Shown one piece after another: positions 51,701-60,410 of a stretch of DNA of 64,000 nucleotides. How positions within the stretch are numbered: position 1 is the stretch's first letter; each line of letters opens with the position of its first letter. The DNA comes from Euonymus europaeus (lineage: Eukaryota; Streptophyta; Magnoliopsida; Celastrales; Celastraceae): assembly GCA_963580455.1 (NCBI GenBank), contig OY756973.1:610001-674000 (forward strand). The letters are read 5' to 3'. The notes under the pieces were generated by a model. That model was given only the letters and a program-made list of their open reading frames with translations. It was not told where the DNA came from and searched no databases. A program made the position numbers and the translations under genes.

Positions 51701-52404
51701 ACCAGATGAGCTGATCGGATAAATGCCCGTCGACTTGGGAGAAAGAGACATGGCACTTCACAAGCAACACTAGCATTTTCAGATGTGGGTGAGCTTGATT
51801 GAACAGCAGAAGCTAGAGCCCCGAAAGGTCAGGCATAGGAAAAGAAAAGGGCTGACAAGAACTGCCCATTATGACTTCTTTTTCTTCGACCTCTCGTCCA
51901 CTCACTACTGGAAAGAAAGAATTCACAGGCTCGCGCGCAGCTTCCTATTTGCCTGCCTACGGCTTACTACGCTCCTAGATGTTCGATTTCAGAACCTTCA
52001 CTTGAACATGGAAGTGACCGATACCTATTCATAGAGGATCTCCTTCTCGAAGGCAGGAGATAGGGATCGGCTTTCAAGCAGAAGGGATGGAATTCATTAA
52101 GTGTCACAAAACCAATAAAATTTTTGGCATTTTCTTTCTACTCAATTACATTGACCCTTGACTAAGAGCCCAGTTGAGCTCCTCCAGGTACCATATTACC
52201 TTCAAAAGCGGTTCCTGTGCTTATCAGTTGGCCTTAGAAGAGATCTTTCTCAATGGACAGAGCGAGGAAAAGGAAAGACGAAACTGTACAAAGAGACAAA
52301 AGATAAGAAGCATATTACCAGAAGGCTAGAAAAGGACAACTCAAAGCACTCCGCTCGGGGGTCTCCTATAAAGGGACACCAGTTCGCTCCATCGAGTAGA
52401 ACAA
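48724..52404. other. Gene-poor stretch after the mitovirus-like fragment
   Basis: Positions 48750-48960 repeat short AAGCTTATGAT-like words. Small ORFs at 49300-49494, 49701-49889 and 50599-50862 (+) and 51371-51598 (-) are unrecognised. An 18-bp repeat (CTAGAACACAATCTTTCT) occurs at 50346-50363 and 51283-51300 within loosely similar flanks, so part of the region is a diverged duplication. Confidence 0.45.
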
Positions 52405-52896
52405 TCAACCTTTTAACTCATTAACAGTCGATTTTGAAAAAAAAAAAAAAAAAAGAAATGAACATGCCTTTTGAACAATAGATAGAGATTTTAGGGCTGG
52501 GTGATTTCCCACAACACAGATCGTTGAATCTTCTTCGCCTAGTGACGAAACTCTGGGACCTTCATCTGGTGACGAAGCTCTGGAATCAAATGACTGGAAA
52601 TTTAGGCCATGATTAGTCTTATACCCCAAGTCTTCCATCCGTCTGCAACTCTCCCTCCCCTGCTTATGACTGCGAGAACTCCTTCGATTGAACGACCCTG
52701 GCAGATCATCTATCTTTCGATTGGCAGATCCATCTTTTGATTGAACAACCCGTCTATCTTTTGGCTTTTGGCAGCTATTCTCCCCGGTCGAGGTTCCTCC
52801 ATCCAGTTGACCGGAAAGACGGGCATCACAAGCATTGACAGTTGCTTGGATGTAAACATGGGCATCTGCCTCCTCAACTCCCCGTCTGGGCTGCAT
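52405..52896 (-). CDS. Unidentified ORF (163 codons) ending in a poly-A tract
   Basis: The protein is Ser-, Arg- and Asp-rich, with no hydrophobic helix apart from a run of phenylalanines that merely translates the poly-A tract at 52438-52455. The plus strand contains small internal repeats (GGTGACGAAGCTCTGG-like twice, and GATTGAACNACCC-like twice). I do not recognise the family. It may be chance, or decayed retroelement sequence with a poly-A tail. Confidence 0.15.
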   Translation of the reverse strand: MQPRRGVEEADAHVYIQATVNACDARLSGQLDGGTSTGENSCQKPKDRRVVQSKDGSANRKIDDLPGSFNRRSSRSHKQGRESCRRMEDLGYKTNHGLNFQSFDSRASSPDEGPRVSSLGEEDSTICVVGNHPALKSLSIVQKACSFLFFFFFSKSTVNELKG

Positions 52897-54318
52897 AAGG
52901 GCTGGGGCTTCTCAAAGGCCGGGTGTCCATCCCATTTTATAGACAGACGAAGTAGGGTCTTATGGAGGTCGGTCCACCCCCCGGATTAGGGGGAGTCCGC
53001 CAGGGGAAGTATAGGGAAATGAAAGCCACCTCTAAAGCCTGCAAGCTGCAGGTGTTCTCAATCCGTAAACAAAATAAGTCCTATAGTATCCAGCTTTGGC
53101 GAAGCATTAAGGAAAAAAACTAAATAAACAAGCTGCCTGGGATATGCCATAAGGACAGAGACACCTGAAACATCCTAATTGAATAGGAGAAAGATTAAGT
53201 CACTTCATCACAATCACTGACTTAGGAAAGGAGTCATCGACGACGCTACGAGTCAGAAAGCCAACCAAGCCCGTAAGACTGCTGAAAAACGTGAGTGCGT
53301 ACTCGCGCGATACGGCAACACGTCGACTTTGCCCCTCTTAGCACGCCCCTACCTCTTAAAGGCCACTCCACTAAATAAATTCTAAATAAAATTGAGTATT
53401 AGTATCCATAAGCACGAATACCTTCGTTTAAGATAAGATGAATGGAGTAACTTTCAGTATCTTCCTCTCCAACTTTCTTCTATAGGTCGGGTGGGAAAAA
53501 TGGAGATAAAAGATCGATTAATCCGGGTGGAAATACCACAGCTTCAAGGGCTGGTGGGAAATGTAGGACGCGGGTAGGACTCATTCTTTACCGTAGAAAG
53601 GAAGTAAAGATGAACATATGAGTTCATCAGCTGTGGAATCTCTGTCAATGGACGGCGGATAGCTGTTTCGTGGTCCCACTCCTATAGGTGGAAGGGATCG
53701 ATCGGGTGGTGGGATGGAATCGTGTATTGAATCAAATGAGTCAAGTAGGGAGGGAGAGCCAACAAATAAATGAATTCAGTAGGGGGCGGGACCCCTTAAA
53801 CATTCATGGGCAGGCATTGGTATAGAAGAATAGGTTTCCCCGACATCTAAGGATGGTCCTTTAGTCTGATTTTGCTTAATTATGTATAAAAAGTCTTCGG
53901 CCAGGTATACGAAGCAGACCCTACTCCCCAACTTAGTAAAGGATGCTTGGATTCCGATAAAAAGGCCAATAGAGATGATACTGAAGAATCCGATAACCGG
54001 AAAAAAGTCTTGATGCAGAAAAAGAAGACGATTGCACCATCAAACTCGAAACCGTCCATTCCTGATTCTCATATACAGACCAGCAATGATGGAGTTGAAT
54101 TCTCAGATCAGCACCTTGTATAGGTTGGGGCTTTGTCCTCAATATGATAATGCATCCATGCCCTTTGATTTCCTCAAGAAGAAGCTGCTCCTAAGGGTGG
54201 GTGTCTTGTGAAGTGCAAAAAGAGATCCAAGGCCTAAAATTTCCAATAAAGAGGAAAAATTTAATTGAAAGAAGGAGTCTCGTGATATTAGACCGATCCG
54301 CTTTCCCAGACCTTACGA
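52897..54318. other. Gene-poor stretch, no recognised gene
   Basis: Frames of under 85 codons only. The minus-strand translation between 53900 and 54430 looks mildly protein-like in alternating frames, but I could not assign a family. No RNA gene or known repeat was seen. Confidence 0.4.
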
Positions 54319-54858
54319 ATGAGTTTGATTGATCGTGCAGGTGCAATAGGAACTGCAAGAGTAAGTGAACAGCATCTCGTGCACCGGAATTGGCTTGTTC
54401 GATATTATCTTGTACCAAAGCAAGCACACTCATTCAAGCGCCAGCCGTTGACTAGCCAACCAGAAATCCATTTTGAAAGAAAGAAGCCAAAGCGACGTAC
54501 CTACCGAATTCCACTACTTCGCCAGCCAAGTATGATGTTCCAACACCGGCAACTCCCACAACCACATGTTGTGACCAAGAAACTTCCGCGCCTCCCACTC
54601 GAACTTGAAGAGGAGCCGCAACAGACCAAGCAAGGGATTCGGGATTCACTCCAACAGAAGAAAGCCCAGATATCGAATCAGAATGGAGGTGATTCGCTCC
54701 AACTACGGGATGAACGCCAACCCCGCCGGGTAGAGCTCCTCTTCCGTATCTGTATATCTGCATCTTCCTCATATGTAGTTTCTATGCCTTCTGAAAGGCC
54801 TATTATTGATCCACTTCCCCCGAGAGGCTGTAAAGAAGCTATATCGGCTCATAATTAG
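54319..54858 (+). CDS. Unidentified ORF (179 codons)
   Basis: This is one of the two longest unassigned frames. The protein is basic and Gln-, Pro- and Arg-rich (for example QHRQLPQPHVV and LPLELEEEPQQTKQ). A minus-strand frame (54452-54772) reads Gly- and Val-rich sequence such as VGVAGVGTSYLAGEVVEF over the same bases. Only one of the two, or neither, can be genuine. I do not recognise either. Confidence 0.2.
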   Translation: MSLIDRAGAIGTARVSEQHLVHRNWLVRYYLVPKQAHSFKRQPLTSQPEIHFERKKPKRRTYRIPLLRQPSMMFQHRQLPQPHVVTKKLPRLPLELEEEPQQTKQGIRDSLQQKKAQISNQNGGDSLQLRDERQPRRVELLFRICISASSSYVVSMPSERPIIDPLPPRGCKEAISAHN

Positions 54859-54861
54859 GTT

Positions 54862-55179
54862 TTGAGTAGTGAACTCCTGAAAGGAGGGAACTCAAGTGAA
54901 GAGACCATAGAATGGTACTGCTACTTGAATAGGGCTAATAGCAAGACAGAGAGATTCGTGGAGAGATGCGCTATACTATTTACAAAGCCTCATTGCCCCA
55001 TCAGATTTATGATTCCGGCTACCATCAGATTGAATGAAAGGGATGACCAGCAGATGATAGCAAGGGTAAACAGATTCGAGATTCTCGATCAGATGAGCGG
55101 GGACAGGGCAAGCACGTACTACCAGAAGAGTAGACCTCAGAGCGATAGATTCCCAGTGCTTGAAGAAACTTCCTTTTAG
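54862..55179 (+). CDS. Unidentified ORF (105 codons)
   Basis: It begins 4 bp after the previous frame's stop and reads charged sequence such as SSEETIEWYCYLNRANSK, IRFMIPATIRLNERDD and MIARVNRFEILDQM. The composition is protein-like, with no membrane segment. I do not recognise the family. It lies about 540 bp upstream of a Ty3/gypsy fragment on the same strand, so a retroelement or other foreign origin is possible. Confidence 0.25.
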   Translation: MSSELLKGGNSSEETIEWYCYLNRANSKTERFVERCAILFTKPHCPIRFMIPATIRLNERDDQQMIARVNRFEILDQMSGDRASTYYQKSRPQSDRFPVLEETSF

Positions 55180-55198
55180 CCCTTACTCAAATAGGGCT
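55178..55198. repeat. Short hairpin repeat, family copy
   Basis: AGCCCT and AGGGCT form a perfect 6-bp stem around TACTCAAAT. It is related to the copies at 35830, 62158, 63497 and 63638. Confidence 0.7.
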
Positions 55199-55332
55199 TT
55201 CCTTTAGTCAGGAAGAGAGTCAGTAAGGAAAGAGCTTGGTTTTTCTATCTTATCTAAACGACCTGCTTTCCCAATCCTATATGTGACCTTCTGAGTGCCT
55301 TACTTCCTCCAGCTGCTAAGGCTAATGAAAGC

Positions 55333-55430
55333 ACTGGCTGTCGTCAGCTCTAGCCGGATCGGTGAGGATGACGTCAAGTCAGCTAGCCCCTTATGCCCCG
55401 GGAGACAGACGTGCTACAATGGCCGGGACA
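55333..55430 (+). pseudogene. rrn18: rrn18 3'-half fragment with an internal deletion
   Basis: The first block (55333-55350) is ACTGGCTGTCGTCAGCTC. After about ten unmatched bases a second block (55361-55430) carries GGATGACGTCAAGTCAG, CTTATG and CGTGCTACAATGGCCGGGAC. In intact plant mitochondrial 18S rRNA the two blocks are more than 100 nt apart, so an internal part has been lost. Scattered substitutions occur. It is a non-functional fragment, followed 9 bp later by the 30-bp inverted repeat. Confidence 0.9.
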
Positions 55431-55438
55431 AAGGATCA

Positions 55439-55468
55439 ATCAGATAGCCCCGAGTAAGGTGGAAGCAA
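55439..55468. repeat. 30-bp repeat, inverted copy of 46925-46954
   Basis: Exact reverse complement of the block upstream of trnS-GCU. It starts just after the rrn18 fragment. Confidence 0.85.
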
Positions 55469-55512
55469 AGCAAGAAGAGGGCTTCTTCTCCTAAGAGCTT
55501 TAATAGCTCGTC

Positions 55513-55543
55513 TCTCTTGATGGAAGATAAGAATGCCCGAGCT
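55513..55543. repeat. 31-bp dispersed repeat (with 63552-63582)
   Basis: Both copies contain TCTCTTGATGGAA and AATGCCCGAGCT and differ at two of 31 positions. Each copy lies near hairpins of the dispersed family, which suggests one larger, decayed repeat. Confidence 0.7.
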
Positions 55544-55714
55544 TCAATGAAGTTCATACTCTCTCTCACTACCCTTATATGTATCGGTCTTTCCGGACTA
55601 AGCAGAGGTCTCTCCTGACATTGGAGATATCGTTGAGTCCCGGTTGACCAGTCTTTACTTAACTCGACCGAAGCAAGTTAACACTACCTCTCTCAGACCT
55701 TCGGAGTGGACTAG

Positions 55715-56010
55715 CCTGAATGGTTATCAAATCTTGTTCTCGTGCCAAAACAAAATAACAAATTACGACTGTGTGTGGACTTGAAAGACCTCAATCAAGC
55801 TTGTCCTAAGGACCAGGATTGACGCTCTAGTGGATGCGACCTCTGGGTGTGAGATGATGAGCTTCCTCGATGCATTTTCAGGTTATCAAACAATCTGGCT
55901 ACACCCGGAGGATCAAGAGAAAACCTCTTTCATCACCGAAAGAAGGATATGATGCTAAACTATGTATGTAGACCCCGGGGCAGACTACCTCAGCCACATG
56001 TTTGGCTTTT
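55715..56010 (+). mobile_element. Ty3/gypsy LTR-retrotransposon reverse transcriptase fragment
   Basis: Plus-strand frames read LVLVPKQNNKLRLCVDLKDL, then NQACPKD, and after a frameshift RIDALVDATSG, MMSFLDAFSGYQTIWL and QEKTSFITE. This is the first half of the gypsy-type reverse transcriptase, containing the LDAFSGY motif with the first catalytic aspartate. The YVDD-like site is not seen. A deletion or shift near 55810 breaks the frame. It is nuclear retroelement DNA carried into the mitochondrion and inactive. Confidence 0.88.
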
Positions 56011-56302
56011 TAGGTTTTAGGTAGGAAAAGCACATCCATCAACGGATGTCTAATTCCAGCAGCGAATAGTAGCCAACCGGGAGGTAGATTATCTTACAAC
56101 ATAAGTTCTCTTCGGAAAAAAGATCAATGTTGACTTGAGCAGGAAGCCCTCGCTTTTAAGGGAGGGGGAGGGAAGGGCTTTATGACCTTCCAGTTAATAA
56201 TGATGATATCGGTAAATAGACTGGTATTCCCGTATAATAAAAAAAAAGTCATGTTCCGGATTTACCAGTTTCGGGAGACTATCCCGTTGCAGAACAAAAG
56301 GA

Positions 56303-56800
56303 ATGGTTTGGTTGATAACTGATTGCGCCGGACTGGTATACTTCTCCTCTTGGCTTTGCTTGAATAGAATATATTCGATTGGAAGAGAAGCGCACCTTGA
56401 CTCATGCACTCATGAACTCATATGCACTCCTAAACTCCTGAAATCAGGAACTGGTTTGATCACTCATGAGCTAAATAAATTCCAGTCTCCTAAACACTTG
56501 ATTTCAGGAATAAGCGGGAACAGGCGAGAAAATAGAAGTGTGCCTTTTAATGAAACTAATGGCATCCCCTTTCTTGCTTACTTCGCTAGCAAGGTATTCC
56601 CGATTGTCATCAGACAGAAGAGGGTTGGACCAGACCAGCTAAGAGCTAGATTCGATATTCCAGATGCGACTGCTGTTACAGGACAAAAGACCGGAAAAGG
56701 GAAAATATCTATTTACAGGAAAGAGGTCTTCGTGTCGTGGACAGCTCAACCGAAGAGAGCAGATGAGCCTTTTCCACCCGCAGGACAGGAAGATTTTTAA
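56303..56800 (+). CDS. Unidentified ORF (165 codons)
   Basis: The C-terminal half is protein-like: FLAYFASKVFPIVIRQKRVG, then FDIPDATAVTGQ, GKGKISIYRKEVFVSW and ADEPFPPAGQEDF. The first 55 residues are cysteine-rich and look like a different source. No family is recognised. The ATG is uncertain; the plausible part begins near residue 90. Confidence 0.25.
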   Translation: MVWLITDCAGLVYFSSWLCLNRIYSIGREAHLDSCTHELICTPKLLKSGTGLITHELNKFQSPKHLISGISGNRRENRSVPFNETNGIPFLAYFASKVFPIVIRQKRVGPDQLRARFDIPDATAVTGQKTGKGKISIYRKEVFVSWTAQPKRADEPFPPAGQEDF

Positions 56801-58839
56801 TTGAAATGCACTGGATTAGAAAGTGTCATTCAATCCATAGCAAATAAGGTTTTTTTTCGAGACTTTGTAAAGGCCTGACCCATTTTAGACATTTCAGACG
56901 CTAAGGCCAATAGATCGAAGAAACTTCCCTAGCCAAACAACCAACGGACGGATTCAGAAGACAGAGCAGACCGATGAGCGTTTGCCCAACTCCAGCGAGG
57001 CTCTGCCTTCGCCTTTGGACCTGGAACCATACGAAGGGAGGGGAGGGGTATAGGTCTCGATCACGTGGTTGGGGTGCATCGGGGTATCGATCTGGAGCTA
57101 CTGCATATGCGACTGGGTCACCCGGGTATAGAAGCTATGGATCTACTGTGTATGGATCACTGGCTAAGGCTGGCTTAGATGGGCTTGACTTAGACGGCTT
57201 AATAGATGGCTTAATCTGCATAATCTACTGAATCCACTTAAGCTCAGTTCACTAAGTCAACTGCCTCTGACTTTCTTTTAAGGAACATTATACTCCTTTC
57301 CTCTCATCCAGTAGAGGAGTTAGCTCAACACTGTAACAATAATATGCTTATAGGATCTTTGTTCTGAATCTACCTACTTGTTGTGAATAGACTTCCTCAT
57401 ACCTGATCATACCCTTAGTGAGCACAGGCCAAGAGAAGATAGAACACATAACCTCTACTATCTTAGGAGCTAGGCTAAGCCCTTTCCCTAAATCTTACTT
57501 TCGTATGCATAACCTGTTGTTTCCTATGGCTAAGCCGTGGAATCCTATAGACGTGGAAGTTAGATCAGTTGCTTAGGAAGGTGCCTATAGAATTTCCCTG
57601 CCATGCATTTCCTGGACTCTGATAGCCCTGCATAGGATTCTATGGCGGTCCCAGGGGGGTTCCCGGCAGCCTCTATCTAAAGCTATATAGTTTCAATGGC
57701 AGTTGCCTTCGGTGCATTTTCAGTAAAAAGAATATAAAAATCCCTAGCCTACGCGTTAAAGAATAAGGTAATGGCTCTATTAGCTCTGCATACACCAATC
57801 CTTTTATTTAGACCCAGTTACACCGATAGGATAGACCCACGTGCTACATACAGCTCTAAAATAAAAGGCTACCCACTGCTCCACTAGCCGAACAAGGGCA
57901 TTAAGGGTTGGAATAAAGGGTGAGAGAAAGCTCTCATCACTACTTTCTCCCGCTCCCGGTTTTCGAAGAAATGCATTTTCTATTCTATTTCTATAAGCGG
58001 AGCCTTCATTTAATTTCTCCTCTCTTGTCGGAAGGACCCGAAGCAAGCACCCGACCATCGTAGATCAGTTGAACTGGACCGGATAGCGCATATCTCAATC
58101 TACTCTCTTCGGTCTAGTCTCCAATATAAGGATAAGGGAAGGCTCGCAAGACGACAGTTAGCAATGTCTATTCAAGCACCAGCCTTTATCCCGAAAAACC
58201 AAAAGAGCGAAAGGAGTCAACGTACGTAGTCGCTATATATAAACTATTGGAGTGAAGCTTGCAAGAATCCTTTTCGTTCTTCCTTCCTTGGCTTCCCCGG
58301 CGGATTGAATAGCTGTTGCTTGTTCCCCATGGTCTCTTGATGGATCTGCTCTTTCGCGTCTTCTTTTATTTTAGCTGGTGGCTTTTAACCCTAGATCGAC
58401 TAGGAAGTAGCAAGAAAGAATATATAGATAAGAATAAGGAAGGGATGGGGGCACCTCACTCGAGCTAATCAGTCTTTCGCTTTGGCCAAGAAAGCTCCAA
58501 CTCCAATTATTAAAATCTTTCTGTTCGAATTGGATGTCTTACTAATAGAAAAAATAAGAAGATAGTATTTGATACCATTCCTTACCCAAGTAAGTTCAAT
58601 GTCATATTAGGGGCTCGATCTCTGTCTTGACTCCGGTCATGGCCATGAGAATCAAACCAAAGATTTGGAGATTTTTTTTGTTGGTTGCGCCCCTTCAGTG
58701 GTTGTTAATTCCATCCATTCTCGGTGACAGAATCTATTCGAACTTTTTAAAATACGAGAAATCATCGGATCACATCCCACCGCCCATATTCAAGGCATCT
58801 TAAAAAAAGAAAGCTTGCTTGCCCTTAACGAGTACGAGT
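56801..58839. other. Gene-poor stretch, no recognised gene
   Basis: One ORF at 56974-57231 (+) has a small internal peptide repeat (GYRSGATAYATGSPGYRSYG, then LDGLDLDGLIDGL), but it is short. The ORF at 57804-58058 (-) is unrecognised. No RNA gene was seen. Confidence 0.45.
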
Positions 58840-59190
58840 GAAAGCCTCGTTTTGTCTTGCTGAGACTCTTGTCCTCGATTCTTCTTCGAAGTGACAATTT
58901 TCAGGCATTCTCCTTTCCTGGATGGAAACAAGCAATGGATGAGGAGATGGGAGCATTACATCAAAAAGAGACTTGGAAAAAAACGAGCCTCCTGGAAAGC
59001 AAACTCTTGGGTGTCGCTGGGTTTATGCTGTTAAGTATCAACCAGATGAGTTGAGCGATTGCAAGCTTGCTTAGTTTCTAAGGGGTATACTCTGACGTAT
59101 GGTGTAGACTATTAAGAATTCTTTCAAACCTCTTGCCCGCCTTAATTCAGTCCCTGTCTTTCTTTCAGTGGCCTACTTATTTATATGAGC
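58840..59190 (+). mobile_element. Ty1/copia retrotransposon reverse transcriptase fragment
   Basis: The frame from 58857 contains FPGWKQAMDEEMGALHQKET and then LESKLLG. After a frameshift it continues as CRWVYAVKYQPD-like sequence, then KGYTLTYGVDY and ARLNSVPVFLSVA in other frames. This is the N-terminal boundary of the copia reverse transcriptase, with its conserved order of W..AM..E...L, GCKW-type and ARL motifs. Stops and at least two shifts are present, and no LTR is visible nearby. It is an inactive nuclear-derived fragment. Confidence 0.9.
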
Positions 59191-59659
59191 ATTCCGCTCC
59201 TCCTCCTTCTCCTCTTTGATTTGATCGTCGTTGGTCCTTAACTTAAGTAAGGTAGGGTCATTATCCCTTTTTCGGGTATCCTCCTCTTTCTGTCCCCAGT
59301 TATGGAGTGCCGGACTGGTGCGCAGATATTGGTTAGTGAATCTTATCTTTCCGCCGCATGCAAGGAACCCTCTCGAAGTGAGCAGAATAAAGAAAGGGTT
59401 TGATCTATAGCAGAATCAGCAAACTCTACTCGCTTTCAAGCAGCAGCTTCCGCAGAACCCGAGTCTAGCGGTTCAACCGAAACCTGCCAGCCCGACCAGT
59501 CTATGGGCCTTATCCGTGTTCAAAGGTCCTGTGCTAACTCTTTACTTTAGTAGTGGAGATGTATAATGCAGTTTCCAAGCGATGAACACTAACTTCAACA
59601 GTAAGGATGCAAGCAAACAAATCTCAGTCTTGAAAATCCTCACGAGGAAATATCGATTA

Positions 59660-60244
59660 TCAGGCGAAGTTCAGTACATAAAAATATCTTTTTCGACCTG
59701 CAAAAGCCAAAGCAATTATCGGCATTCCTACTTGGAGGGTGAGAAAACTACTATCCTTTCTTTGAGCGACTGCCTCTGGAAGTGGATCCGAGCTACGGAA
59801 ACGAGTGGAGGTTAGCTTTGGTTTTCCTATGAACACTTCCTGATATGAAACTACGGGAAATCGGGAAAAGCCCTTTATACTAATAAAAATGGGGCTTTCT
59901 CCTTCGGACCGGTTGTTATGATCGCTGCCTTCGCTTTCGCTTTTTCTCCAAACTTGCCTTGATCCGTTCTGTAGAAATGGAATCCCAGGTGGAAGGCAAT
60001 CGCTTATTCTTCTCCCTTGCTGTAGAAATTGCTTACCGGGGTGGGGAGGGAAGGTTGTGTCGCGCACTCGGCTTTGACTCCGAAGGAGAAAGCCGACCAT
60101 AAGTGATTGGAAGTAGCTTAGGCTGACGAGACCATTCGACCGGAGATGTAGCTGGGGAGAGGAAGCGGGTCCACCTGTTGATTCGAAGAACCCCGAGGAA
60201 GGATGGGCAACTCCTTCCGAATACATAATTACATACACATACAA
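59660..60244 (-). CDS. Unidentified ORF (194 codons)
   Basis: This is the longest open frame without an assignment. It is Ser- and Pro-rich with no membrane helix or motif that I recognise, and includes the dispersed hairpin repeat at 59863-59898. A second frame (60033-60410, -) overlaps it. The composition gives no sign of selection, and it may be chance. Confidence 0.15.
   Translation of the reverse strand: MYVYVIMYSEGVAHPSSGFFESTGGPASSPQLHLRSNGLVSLSYFQSLMVGFLLRSQSRVRDTTFPPHPGKQFLQQGRRISDCLPPGIPFLQNGSRQVWRKSESEGSDHNNRSEGESPIFISIKGFSRFPVVSYQEVFIGKPKLTSTRFRSSDPLPEAVAQRKDSSFLTLQVGMPIIALAFAGRKRYFYVLNFA
59863..59898. repeat. Dispersed hairpin repeat, second copy
   Basis: Identical over 26 bp to 46099-46124, with one extra A before TGGGGCTTT. 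AAAGCCC and GGGCTTT can pair. Confidence 0.8.
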
Positions 60245-60410
60245 AGTAGTATAAAAGAAATCGTTCTAAAAGAGCGTAGCTCCGATCCTGATTCTTTAAT
60301 AAAATGCAATCACCCTGGGTCTGTATCCTAGAACTTACGCCTTGTAAGATCCATATCCACAACCATCTGATCTGGGATCTTTCATCGGCACCCTCGAATG
60401 GTATCTTCAA

